7,156 bases of DNA from Candidatus Omnitrophota bacterium (GTDB lineage: Bacteria; Omnitrophota; Gorgyraeia; Zapsychrales; Fredricksoniimonadaceae): positions 1-7,156 of the forward strand of contig JAHFGE010000034.1 of NCBI GenBank assembly GCA_023247575.1. Direction: 5' to 3'. Under the pieces are notes generated by a model. That model made no database searches. It was not told where the DNA came from and saw only the letters and a program-made list of their open reading frames with translations. Both the position numbers and the translations under genes were made by a program. Below, piece by piece: positions 1 through 5,075 of this stretch; the first letter of the stretch is position 1, and each line of letters opens with the position of its first letter.

Positions 1-345
1 GAGCAAGTCCCCATTGTGCAAAAGCAACTGATTGGAAAGGCTAATCTCATGGGCCGTCCGGTGATCACAGCCACCCAAATGCTGGGATCAATGACGCAGA
101 ATATACGTCCCACTCGGGCTGAAGTCAACGATGTGGCCAATGCCATTCTGGATGGCACTGACGCGGTGATGTTGTCTGAAGAAACGGCGATCGGAGACTA
201 TCCGGTGGAAACGGTAAAAACCATGGCCAACATCGCGGTGTCTACCGAGGCCATGTACCACCAGGGACATTTATCGAAAAATATCCGTGAACACATGAGT
301 AATGCCCTTCGCCCCGATGGTACCGTCGGGGCCTACCCCGACTGA
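1..345 (+). CDS. pyk: Pyruvate kinase, C-terminal part of the catalytic barrel (5' end outside window; ends at in-frame TGA)
   Basis: Pyruvate kinase transfers phosphate from phosphoenolpyruvate to ADP in the last step of glycolysis, in the cytoplasm. The frame is open from base 1 and carries hallmark stretches of the family's TIM barrel: GRPVITATQML, RPTRAEVNDVANAILDGTD and AVMLSEETAIGDYP, all close to bacterial PykF/PykA. The SEET variant occurs where E. coli has SGES. The reading stops at TGA 343-345, inside a tandem palindrome array at the hinge between barrel and C domain. The same frame then continues without further stops into the C-terminal domain at 418-768. The gene therefore looks like one pyk with an in-frame insertion and a nonsense codon, not two genes. 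Identity is near certain; whether a full protein is made is unknown. The catalytic Arg, Lys and metal ligands lie upstream of the window. Confidence 0.93.
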   Translation, partial: EQVPIVQKQLIGKANLMGRPVITATQMLGSMTQNIRPTRAEVNDVANAILDGTDAVMLSEETAIGDYPVETVKTMANIAVSTEAMYHQGHLSKNIREHMSNALRPDGTVGAYPD

Positions 346-403
346 AGCGTCGGGGCCTACCCCGACCGAAGCGTCGGGGCCTACCCCGACCGAAGCGTCG
401 GGG
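312..403 (+). repeat. Four tandem 20-bp palindromes with 24-bp period, inserted in frame in pyk
   Basis: Four copies start at 312, 336, 360 and 384. Copies 2-4 have arms CCCCGAC and GTCGGGG around a 6-nt loop (CGAAGC, or TGAAGC in copy 2). Copy 1 is divergent, with CCCCGA and TCGGGG arms around TGGTACCG. The 4-nt spacers read CCTA, so GTCGGGG-CCTA-CCCCGAC is a second, alternative hairpin across each boundary. The 24-bp period is eight codons. In the pyk frame it reads as a repeated A-Y-P-D-R-S-V-G, and the reading frame is kept across the array. Copy 2 has TGA where copies 3 and 4 have CGA. The array lies at the interdomain hinge, a place likely to tolerate extra residues. Confidence 0.92.
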
Positions 404-417
404 CTGACCGCCTGACG

Positions 418-768
418 ATGACCGATACGATTTGCCTCAACGCCGTGGAAGCAGTAGAAAAATTAAAAGCCAAGTTCATACTGGCTCAGACTTCCAGCGG
501 ATCTACCGTACGCCACATCTCCCGCTTTAAACCTCCTTGTTGGATATTGGCTTTCAGCAGTCATAGACAGATTTGCGAATTTTTTACCCTCTCTTATGGT
601 GTGTATCCCTTTCTTGTCCAACAAAGAGTCAATAAACCAGAGGTCCTCTTGAGCCACCTTAAAAAGGCTGGTTTAGTTAGAACAGGGGATACCATTATTC
701 TGACGGAACGCCGGTTTTCTTCCCATCCGGGGCATACCGATTCCCTAGGGGTTGTCAATTGCAAGTGA
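418..768 (+). CDS. pyk: Pyruvate kinase C-terminal domain, separated from the barrel by an in-frame stop
   Basis: This segment matches the pyruvate kinase C-terminal (PK_C) domain. TDTICLNAVEAVEKLKAK corresponds to the ITEAVCRGAVETAEKL region of E. coli PykF, QTSSGSTVRHISRFKP to the phosphosugar-binding strand-loop, and YGVYPFLV and GLVRTGDTIILT to the last strands. It is in the same frame as the barrel fragment at 1-345; only TGA 343-345 separates them. The ATG at 418 is just the first Met after the stop. Its upstream region has only a GGGG stretch about 14 nt away, a poor ribosome-binding site, so independent translation is doubtful. Alternatives are a recently inactivated pseudogene, a C-to-T sequence error in a repeat copy, or TGA readthrough. 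The C-terminus (ERRFSSHPGHTDSLGVV) looks complete. Confidence 0.85.
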   Translation: MTDTICLNAVEAVEKLKAKFILAQTSSGSTVRHISRFKPPCWILAFSSHRQICEFFTLSYGVYPFLVQQRVNKPEVLLSHLKKAGLVRTGDTIILTERRFSSHPGHTDSLGVVNCK

Positions 769-803
769 TGTATGGAACGTAAGGCCCATACACGCCTGTT
801 TTT
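769..803 (+). terminator. Possible weak terminator after pyk
   Basis: A perfect 7-bp inverted repeat, TGTATGG (769-775) with CCATACA (786-792), has a 10-nt loop directly after the pyk stop. A T5 run follows at 799-803, but six bases downstream of the stem, so the arrangement is weaker than a canonical intrinsic terminator. Confidence 0.4.
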
Positions 804-848
804 GAACCATTAGTTGAAATTCATCTTTTTTTAATATTGATTTTAACG

Positions 849-854
849 TATACT
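849..854 (+). promoter_or_regulatory. Candidate -10 box upstream of the O-antigen ligase
   Basis: TATACT at 849-854 matches the sigma-70 -10 consensus at five of six positions and lies in the AT-rich gap after pyk. At the usual 17-bp spacing the -35 position is only a T run, so the call rests on the -10 alone. A start near 861 would place the SD and start of the 892 small ORF in the leader. Confidence 0.3.
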
Positions 855-891
855 ATCCCCCTTCTGTAATCATAGCCAAAAAGGGGTATTC

Positions 892-963
892 ATGAGCCAG
901 TTATCCACTTTGTCTATTTTGATTTTTAAGGGCTGTTGGTATTTTTGGTATGACAATGACTAA
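892..963 (+). CDS. Candidate small upstream ORF (23 codons) overlapping the ligase start
   Basis: An ATG at 892 is preceded by a good ribosome-binding sequence, AAAAAGGGG, ending six bases before it. The frame ends at TAA 961-963 and so overlaps the two candidate ligase starts at 950 and 956. The ligase starts themselves have no clear Shine-Dalgarno. The peptide begins MSQLSTLSILIF and ends with an aromatic cluster, GCWYFWYDND. The arrangement suggests translational coupling, or a leader peptide, for the ligase. No homology is recognised, and a chance ORF is quite possible at this length. Confidence 0.25.
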   Translation: MSQLSTLSILIFKGCWYFWYDND

Positions 964-2308
964 CTCAAATGTGATTACCAGGGAAGTACAAATTAAGAAC
1001 ATATGTGATAGGGGAATAGTTTTTGCTTTCTGCGCCATAATTTACTTTTTACCTATCTCTATTGCCCTGCTTGATTCTTTTGCGGGATTGGCTATTTTCT
1101 TTTATGCTCTTAAGAAGATCAGCGGAATTGTTTTTGTTTGGAAATCCCAAATTTCTCCATTAAGATTCTCTGATAAAATTATTTTTGTTTTAAAAAGTCT
1201 CGGGCCCATTCCCAATGTTCTTAATCGTCCTATAGGAATTCTGGCTTTGGTCATATTCATTTCCGCCCTCCATAGCCAGTATTTGACTTTAAGCCTGTTT
1301 GCTTTTGTTGGTAAATTTTCTAAAGGGATATTTTTATATTTTAGTTTTATCGAAGTTTTTGTAACCCAAAAACGCATCCGGTTATTTTTGGTTGTCTTTT
1401 TGATGTCTGCTTTTTTAGTAGCCTTAAGCGGGATTATAGAACATTACATTGGCATAGATTTTATCAGAGGCCATCATTTGACGGGTGGCCAGATTAGTTC
1501 CTCGTTCAGCTTTGCCAACAGCTTAGGAGACTATTTGCTATTTCCACTAGGTATCGTTTCTTATCTGGTCTATAGGCTTTTCTTAAAGCAGAAATTATTT
1601 TTATTACGGGGAATACTGACTGTTTTATTTGTCATGCTTATCGTCTGCTTAGGCTGGACATATTGCCGAGGGGCTTGGGTAGGCTTTATATTTCTTTTAT
1701 TGTGTATGATCTTGAGAGATAAGCGTAAAATTTTTTATGGATTGGCTTTATTGACAATCTTTATTCTGTTATTTGAATCGTCTCTTCATCACGTGAGACA
1801 CGTGTCTCTTTTTAAGGATAATGTGTCTTCCCTCTCTGAAAAAAATATTATGGAATTTTTACAACAAGGAGGATCAGGCCGTAGTATTTTCTGGAAAAAT
1901 GCAATTTTCATCACTGAGCATTACCCCTTTTGGGGCAGCGGCCTCAATACTTACGCCAGAATGCTTGACCGCTATTCAATGTCTCCCTGGTACGCCCACA
2001 ATTCGTATCTTCAGATGGCCGCGGAAATAGGAGTGATTGGGCTGTCTTGTTTTTTATGGCTATTATTTGTTTTATTTCGGCGAGGGTTTATGGCATTAAA
2101 TCAAATAGGGGATACAGGGGCAAAACCTGTGTTGGAAGGAACGTTGGCCGGTATGGCGGGATTTTTGGTTGCCAGTTTTTTTGATACGACCTTGCATGAA
2201 GTCCAGCTTGGGGTTTTATTTTGGCTGATGCTGGGGCTTTTGGTCTCCCAAATGCATTTGAATCTGCCTCCTAAAGAATCATTGACAGTTTTTGATAAAG
2301 GAAGATAA
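950..2308 (+). CDS. O-antigen ligase/polymerase family membrane protein (Wzy_C domain)
   Basis: This is a 452-residue, highly hydrophobic protein with roughly ten to twelve membrane segments, typical of the WaaL/Wzy_C superfamily. Members join lipid-linked glycans to lipid A-core or other acceptors, or polymerise them, on the periplasmic side of the inner membrane. Family signatures are visible: FSFANSLGDYLLFPLG in the middle, an Arg-Gly-Ala-Trp at residues 240-243 (CRGAWVGF), then a large loop ending in GSGLNTYARML and YAHNSYLQMAAEIGVIGL, with A349-H350-N351 and E359. These are the conserved residues of the catalytic loop in this family. Sequence alone does not separate ligase from polymerase, and no other glycan genes are nearby. 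Starts at 950 or 956 (MTMTN) are equivalent; neither has a clear SD, and both overlap a candidate small ORF. A DUF2934 gene follows 31 bp downstream, probably in the same transcript. Confidence 0.88.
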   Translation: MTMTNSNVITREVQIKNICDRGIVFAFCAIIYFLPISIALLDSFAGLAIFFYALKKISGIVFVWKSQISPLRFSDKIIFVLKSLGPIPNVLNRPIGILALVIFISALHSQYLTLSLFAFVGKFSKGIFLYFSFIEVFVTQKRIRLFLVVFLMSAFLVALSGIIEHYIGIDFIRGHHLTGGQISSSFSFANSLGDYLLFPLGIVSYLVYRLFLKQKLFLLRGILTVLFVMLIVCLGWTYCRGAWVGFIFLLLCMILRDKRKIFYGLALLTIFILLFESSLHHVRHVSLFKDNVSSLSEKNIMEFLQQGGSGRSIFWKNAIFITEHYPFWGSGLNTYARMLDRYSMSPWYAHNSYLQMAAEIGVIGLSCFLWLLFVLFRRGFMALNQIGDTGAKPVLEGTLAGMAGFLVASFFDTTLHEVQLGVLFWLMLGLLVSQMHLNLPPKESLTVFDKGR

Positions 2309-2339
2309 TTAAACTCCACATTTCACTAAGGAGGGATTT

Positions 2340-2561
2340 ATGAAAAATTTTGTTACCAAACCAACCACCAGAAAAGCTGTTGTTCAAGCGATCGCCAAAC
2401 AAGATAAAGAAACCAAGCCTCAATTGGCCAAAGAAAACCTTGAGGACGCCATTCGTTTAAAAGCGTATGAACTTTATATTCAGCGTGGCGGACAGTCTGG
2501 CAATGATGTTGAAGATTGGTTGACGGCTGAAAAAATTGTCTCAAGTTCTCAAAATGCTTAG
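2340..2561 (+). CDS. DUF2934 family small protein
   Basis: This 73-residue soluble protein has a Lys/Thr-rich N-terminal half and a C-terminal domain at about residues 37-67. That domain reads DAIRLKAYELYIQRGG then DVEDWLTAEKIV, which is the DUF2934 signature (I-R-x-x-A-Y-x-L-Y...D-W-x-x-A-E). The function of this family is not established. A strong Shine-Dalgarno, AAGGAGG, lies just upstream of the ATG, implying high translation relative to its neighbours. It starts 31 bp after the ligase stop with no terminator between, so co-transcription is likely, although the good SD and small soluble product suggest it could be expressed on its own. Identification of the domain is confident; no role can be inferred from the sequence. 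Confidence 0.85.
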   Translation: MKNFVTKPTTRKAVVQAIAKQDKETKPQLAKENLEDAIRLKAYELYIQRGGQSGNDVEDWLTAEKIVSSSQNA

Positions 2562-2598
2562 GCCAAATAAATTATCCTTTCTCTAAACGTTATTAAAC

Positions 2599-2631
2599 AA
2601 AAGGGGATACTTACATGGTGTCCCCTTTTTT
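2599..2631 (+). terminator. Terminator-like hairpin containing the SD and start codon of the MFS gene
   Basis: AAAAGGGGA (2599-2607) pairs perfectly with TCCCCTTTT (2621-2629). The stem continues inward with T-G, A-T and C-G pairs to a 7-nt loop, TTACATG. The T run at 2626-2631 gives it the form of an intrinsic terminator for the upstream DUF2934 transcript. The left arm is also the only Shine-Dalgarno-like sequence (AAAAGGGG) of the next gene, and the loop holds its ATG at 2615. It may end the upstream operon, limit translation of the transporter, or both. Confidence 0.6.
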
Positions 2632-3868
2632 GCGAATGCGTTCTATTAGTATTGGCGTTAAACAGATTGTTTCCGCTTCCATCCTTCTCGCTGCTTTAGG
2701 GTATTTCGTTGACATTTACGATTTAATTCTTTTTAGCATCGTGCGAGTCAAAAGCCTTAAGAGCCTTGGACTCATGGACGAGCAATTGCTCTCCCAAGGG
2801 GTATTCCTTATTAATATGCAGATGGGAGGCATGTTGTTAGGTGGAATCTTGTGGGGCATTTTAGGAGACAAAAGGGGAAGATTATCGGTTCTTCTCGGAT
2901 CTATTTTTTTATATTCGGTGGCTAATATCGCCAATGGTTTAGTTAGCGGAGTCAGCGGTTATGCCTTTTGGCGCTTTTGTGCAGGCGTTGGTTTAGCCGG
3001 AGAATTAGGAGCAGGGATTACTTTAGTTTCTGAAGTGATGTCCAAGGAGACTCGCGGCTACGGCACCATGATTGTGGCGGTGGTGGGTATTTTAGGCGCA
3101 GTATTGGCCGCCTTAATTGGGGATTTATTTGATTGGAGAGTTGCCTATTTTGTCGGTGGAATGATGGGGTTAGGACTTTTATTGCTTCGACTCAAAGCAT
3201 GTGAATCTGGAATGTTCGAGGGCCTCCAACAGCACAATGTCAAACGCGGCTCATTTTTTTTAATTTTCAAAACGATGAATAATACTTTTCGGTATTTATG
3301 CTGTATTTTAATCGGCGTTCCTTTGTGGTTTGTGATTGGTATTTTGGTAACTTTTTCACCAGAATTTGGCAAAGCATTGGGAATGAGCGAAGTTCCTAAA
3401 GCGTCCACCGCAGTCATGTGCGCTTATATCGGTTTATCTCTGGGAGGGCTCGCGAGCGGGTGTTTATCCCAATTTTTTAAAAATCGGCGGGGAATCACAG
3501 CCGTTTTTATGGGGCTGAATGCTTGTTTTATGCTTTTTTATCTTTTCTATCGTCAGCCCAGTATGGGAATTTTTTATATGAGCTGTTTGGGTTTAGGATT
3601 TGCCAGCGGCTACTGGGCGCTTTTTGTCACCATCGCCGCCGAGCAATTCGGCACCAATATCCGTTCCACGGTTGCCACCACAGTTCCTAATTTTGTACGC
3701 GGAGCCGTGGTGCCTTTAACTTTAAGTTTTCAGTATTTTAAAAATCAATATGGAGTCATTGAAGGCGCCTCGATTGTCGCTATGGTTTGTGTTGTCATGG
3801 CCTTCGCTGCTTTATTTGGTTTGCAAGAGACTTACGGAAAACAGCTTGATTACGTAGAATTGGACTAA
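2615..3868 (+). CDS. Major facilitator superfamily (MFS) transporter
   Basis: This is a 417-residue inner-membrane protein with about twelve hydrophobic segments, the usual size for MFS secondary transporters that move small solutes by symport or antiport. Helix 1 carries acidic residues D33 and D36 (GYFVDIYDLILF). The loop between helices 2 and 3 has a classic motif A, GILGDKRGR at residues 81-89. R120 and E130 (WRFCAGVGLAGELGAG), followed by E140, are typical of the helix 4-5 region in metabolite/H+ symporter-like members. The C-terminus ends in LQETYGKQLDYVE, resembling sugar-porter and proton-symporter groups. The substrate cannot be named. The start at 2615 has an SD (AAAAGGGG) and is chosen for that reason, but both elements are buried in a hairpin. 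The ATG at 2636 (MRSISIGVK) is the alternative and has no SD. Confidence 0.9.
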   Translation: MVSPFLRMRSISIGVKQIVSASILLAALGYFVDIYDLILFSIVRVKSLKSLGLMDEQLLSQGVFLINMQMGGMLLGGILWGILGDKRGRLSVLLGSIFLYSVANIANGLVSGVSGYAFWRFCAGVGLAGELGAGITLVSEVMSKETRGYGTMIVAVVGILGAVLAALIGDLFDWRVAYFVGGMMGLGLLLLRLKACESGMFEGLQQHNVKRGSFFLIFKTMNNTFRYLCCILIGVPLWFVIGILVTFSPEFGKALGMSEVPKASTAVMCAYIGLSLGGLASGCLSQFFKNRRGITAVFMGLNACFMLFYLFYRQPSMGIFYMSCLGLGFASGYWALFVTIAAEQFGTNIRSTVATTVPNFVRGAVVPLTLSFQYFKNQYGVIEGASIVAMVCVVMAFAALFGLQETYGKQLDYVELD

Positions 3869-3880
3869 ATGGAGGTATTT

Positions 3881-4026
3881 GTTTAGCTGATTGAGAGAAA
3901 TTATGTCATTCCCGAATGCTTTTATCGGGAATCCAGACGAGAAATACCATTTACTGGACCCCCGATTAAAACATTCGGGGGTGACAAGAGAATTTTTACC
4001 TCGTCGATCCTCTCAAAGAGCTAAAC
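3881..4026 (+). repeat. Outer imperfect inverted repeat enclosing the 83-bp palindromic element
   Basis: The 17-nt arm at 3881-3897 (GTTTAGCT-GA-TTGAGAG) is complementary at 15 of 17 positions to 4010-4026 (CTCTCAA-AG-AGCTAAAC). The arms begin 12 bp after the MFS stop and could once have formed its terminator or a longer hairpin. The inner element now lies between them, off-centre, with 6 nt of flank on the left and 23 nt on the right. Confidence 0.55.
3904..3986 (+). repeat. 83-bp double-hairpin palindromic element (REP/MITE-like)
   Basis: The two 33-nt arms at 3904-3936 and 3954-3986 are near-perfect inverted copies, starting TGTCA and ending TGACA, around a 17-nt centre. Each arm is itself a hairpin: TTCCCGA with TCGGGAA on the left and CCCCCGA with TCGGGGG on the right. 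The two positions that differ between arms (TT/AA against CC/GG) are changed on both sides of the stem, so pairing is kept. Immediately outside are AGAGAAATTA (3894-3903) and AGAGAATTTT (3987-3996), matching 8 of 10, a possible degraded target-site duplication. No coding capacity is seen. It resembles non-autonomous palindromic repeats that spread in many bacterial genomes. Confidence 0.8.
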
Positions 4027-4065
4027 ATTTACAAATGGAGTAATTAAAATTTCTTAAATCCAGAA

Positions 4066-4093
4066 TTGACATTGTTTAAATCAGGGGTAAGAT
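4066..4093 (+). promoter_or_regulatory. Sigma-70-type promoter for the lipoprotein gene
   Basis: A perfect -35 box, TTGACA (4066-4071), is followed after 16 bp by TAAGAT (4088-4093), a four-of-six -10 match. The region between and after is AT-rich. It would give a leader of about 40 nt before the lipoprotein SD, AAGGGGAAGG, at 4131-4140. Confidence 0.6.
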
Positions 4094-4141
4094 AAAATTA
4101 AATAATGATTTTTATTAACGCTTTTAAAGTAAGGGGAAGGT

Positions 4142-4621
4142 ATGAAAAAATTTGTATTGTTCGTGGTGGTCATTTTTGCGGTCGCAGCATTATTCGGCTG
4201 TGGTAAAAAAAAGAAAACCCAAGAAGCAGCACTGGATAATATGACGAACGGCGTTGTATCAGAAAATGTCGTTTCAGTGACGGATATGACCGCAAGCAAT
4301 GCTGTGTCGGTGGTAGTGGATAATGCCGAAGCGATACCACAGACCACAGGCGAAATGGCTGCCGGGACAGTCTCTCTTAAGAATCAACCCACTGCCAAAG
4401 AAATTCAGCAGGCTTTGAAGAATGCTGGATTTTATACTGGCAAAGTCGATGGGACTATTGGATCTAAGACTAAAAAAGCTATCAAAGACTTTCAAGATCA
4501 CAATGGGCTTAAAGCGGATGGTAAAGTGGGACCTAAAACTTGGAAAATTCTTTCAACTCACTTAAATCAAACTTCGGAGGTAGCTAATCCTACGGCCCAA
4601 GCGCAAACGGTGGGTCAATAG
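4142..4621 (+). CDS. Lipoprotein with C-terminal peptidoglycan-binding domain
   Basis: This 159-residue predicted lipoprotein likely tethers the envelope to the cell wall. The N-terminus MKKFVLFVVVIFAVAALFGC is a type II signal peptide with lipobox L-F-G-C and the acylated cysteine at residue 20. A Lys-rich patch (GKKKKT) and a low-complexity Val/Ser/Ala/Asn linker follow, to about residue 80. Residues 84-139 form a PG_binding_1 domain: QQALKNAGFYTGKVDGTIG, TKKAIKDFQ, then GLKADGKVGPKTWKIL, a close fit to the family's repeat of three helices. Only one copy is present and no catalytic domain is attached, so it is a binding module alone. The SD (GGGGAAGG) lies directly upstream. The gene has its own promoter and no obvious terminator before csp. 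The family is confident; the exact partner is unknown. Confidence 0.88.
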   Translation: MKKFVLFVVVIFAVAALFGCGKKKKTQEAALDNMTNGVVSENVVSVTDMTASNAVSVVVDNAEAIPQTTGEMAAGTVSLKNQPTAKEIQQALKNAGFYTGKVDGTIGSKTKKAIKDFQDHNGLKADGKVGPKTWKILSTHLNQTSEVANPTAQAQTVGQ

Positions 4622-4636
4622 TTGGCGTTAAAATAT

Positions 4637-4665
4637 TTGACAAAGTTACAGAAGTAGTTCATACT
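4637..4665 (+). promoter_or_regulatory. Promoter for the cold-shock gene
   Basis: TTGACA (4637-4642) is followed after 17 bp by CATACT (4660-4665), giving a perfect -35 and a four-of-six -10 at optimal spacing. Predicted initiation near 4672 leaves a leader of about 73 nt. An upstream palindrome, TTTCGC (4665-4670) with GCGAAA (4678-4683), straddles that start and could be an operator or just chance. Confidence 0.65.
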
Positions 4666-4690
4666 TTCGCCTGAAAAGCGAAAAACTGCG

Positions 4691-4708
4691 GCACAATGAG
4701 TTTTGTGC
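4691..4708 (+). promoter_or_regulatory. Leader hairpin upstream of csp
   Basis: GCACAA (4691-4696) and TTGTGC (4703-4708) form a perfect 6-bp stem with a 6-nt loop in the predicted csp leader. Cold-shock mRNAs often carry structured leaders that control translation by temperature. The hairpin leaves the SD (AAGGAGG, just before 4745) free. Confidence 0.4.
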
Positions 4709-4744
4709 ACTGTTTATTAAGGCGACAACAAGGAGGAAGTAGTA

Positions 4745-4951
4745 ATGGCAAAAGGTAAAGTAAAGTGGTTTAATAATCAAAAAGGTTATGGTTTCATTAC
4801 TCCTGAAAACGGCAAAGATGTGTTCGTGCATCACACGGCAATCAAAAGCGATGGCTATAGAACCTTAGAAGAAGGCCAAGCTGTTGAATTTGATATTCAA
4901 CAGGGCCCTAAGGGCGAACAGGCTGTCAATGTAGTCAAGATTCAATCGTGA
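4745..4951 (+). CDS. csp: Cold-shock domain protein (CspA family)
   Basis: This 68-residue single cold-shock domain is a small cytoplasmic protein that binds single-stranded RNA or DNA and melts RNA structure. Both RNA-binding motifs are intact: RNP1 as KGYGFI within WFNNQKGYGFITPENG, and RNP2 as VFVHH. The conserved start KGKVKWFN and the later EGQAVEFDIQQGPKGEQAVNV also fit, and the length is that of E. coli CspA-type proteins. A strong SD, AAGGAGG, precedes the ATG at normal spacing. The gene has its own TTGACA promoter and is followed by a hairpin and an intrinsic terminator, so it is a monocistronic unit. Whether it is cold-induced cannot be read from sequence; many family members are constitutive. 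Confidence 0.97.
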   Translation: MAKGKVKWFNNQKGYGFITPENGKDVFVHHTAIKSDGYRTLEEGQAVEFDIQQGPKGEQAVNVVKIQS

Positions 4952-5023
4952 TTTTAAAGAGGCCCGGTCTCGTCATTGACCCCGCCTTTGTGGCGGGGCA
5001 GGTGGGATCGGGCCTCTTAAAAA
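4952..5023 (+). repeat. Large composite hairpin after csp with an inner GC-rich palindrome
   Basis: AAGAGGCCCG (4957-4966) pairs perfectly with CGGGCCTCTT (5009-5018). Eight more pairs, half of them G-U wobbles, continue inward (4967-4974 with 5001-5008), and T4 with A4 extends it outward past one mismatch. The tip is a separate perfect 7-bp hairpin, CCCCGCC (4980-4986) and GGCGGGG (4992-4998). No T run follows on the + strand, so this is not a canonical terminator. It may protect the 3' end of the csp mRNA or be a palindrome inserted into an older hairpin. Confidence 0.75.
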
Positions 5024-5032
5024 TATCAGAAG

Positions 5033-5070
5033 AAAAAATCCTTGGAAGGACATCAAGGGTTTTTTTATTT
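5033..5070 (+). terminator. Intrinsic terminator of the csp transcript
   Basis: AAAAAATCCTTG (5033-5044) pairs with CAAGGGTTTTTT (5054-5065), with one T-G wobble and a 9-nt loop. A T7 run spans 5060-5066 and further T-rich sequence follows. This is a canonical A-stem-T terminator. It ends only about five bases before the queH start at 5076. Confidence 0.85.
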
Positions 5071-5075
5071 ATGGC

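Noticed and set aside
343..345. TGA recoded as a sense codon in this organism
   Set aside because: TGA is the natural stop of the cold-shock gene and queH, both with normal lengths, so the standard code holds.
312..403. CRISPR-like regular repeats
   Set aside because: The spacers are 4 nt and identical, and the units are palindromes within a coding frame; there are no unique spacers.
4081..4347. Minus-strand ORF opposite the lipoprotein
   Set aside because: It is composed of the complement of the signal peptide and linker, has no recognisable domain and no SD; likewise for the other minus-strand open frames in the window.
4952..5023. Composite hairpin as the main csp terminator
   Set aside because: The right arm is followed by A residues, not a T run; the hairpin at 5033-5070 has the proper T tract.
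5020..5075. preQ1 riboswitch before queH
   Set aside because: The hairpin is a plain A-stem-T terminator; I see no preQ1-I style C-rich loop and A-rich tail pseudoknot pattern.
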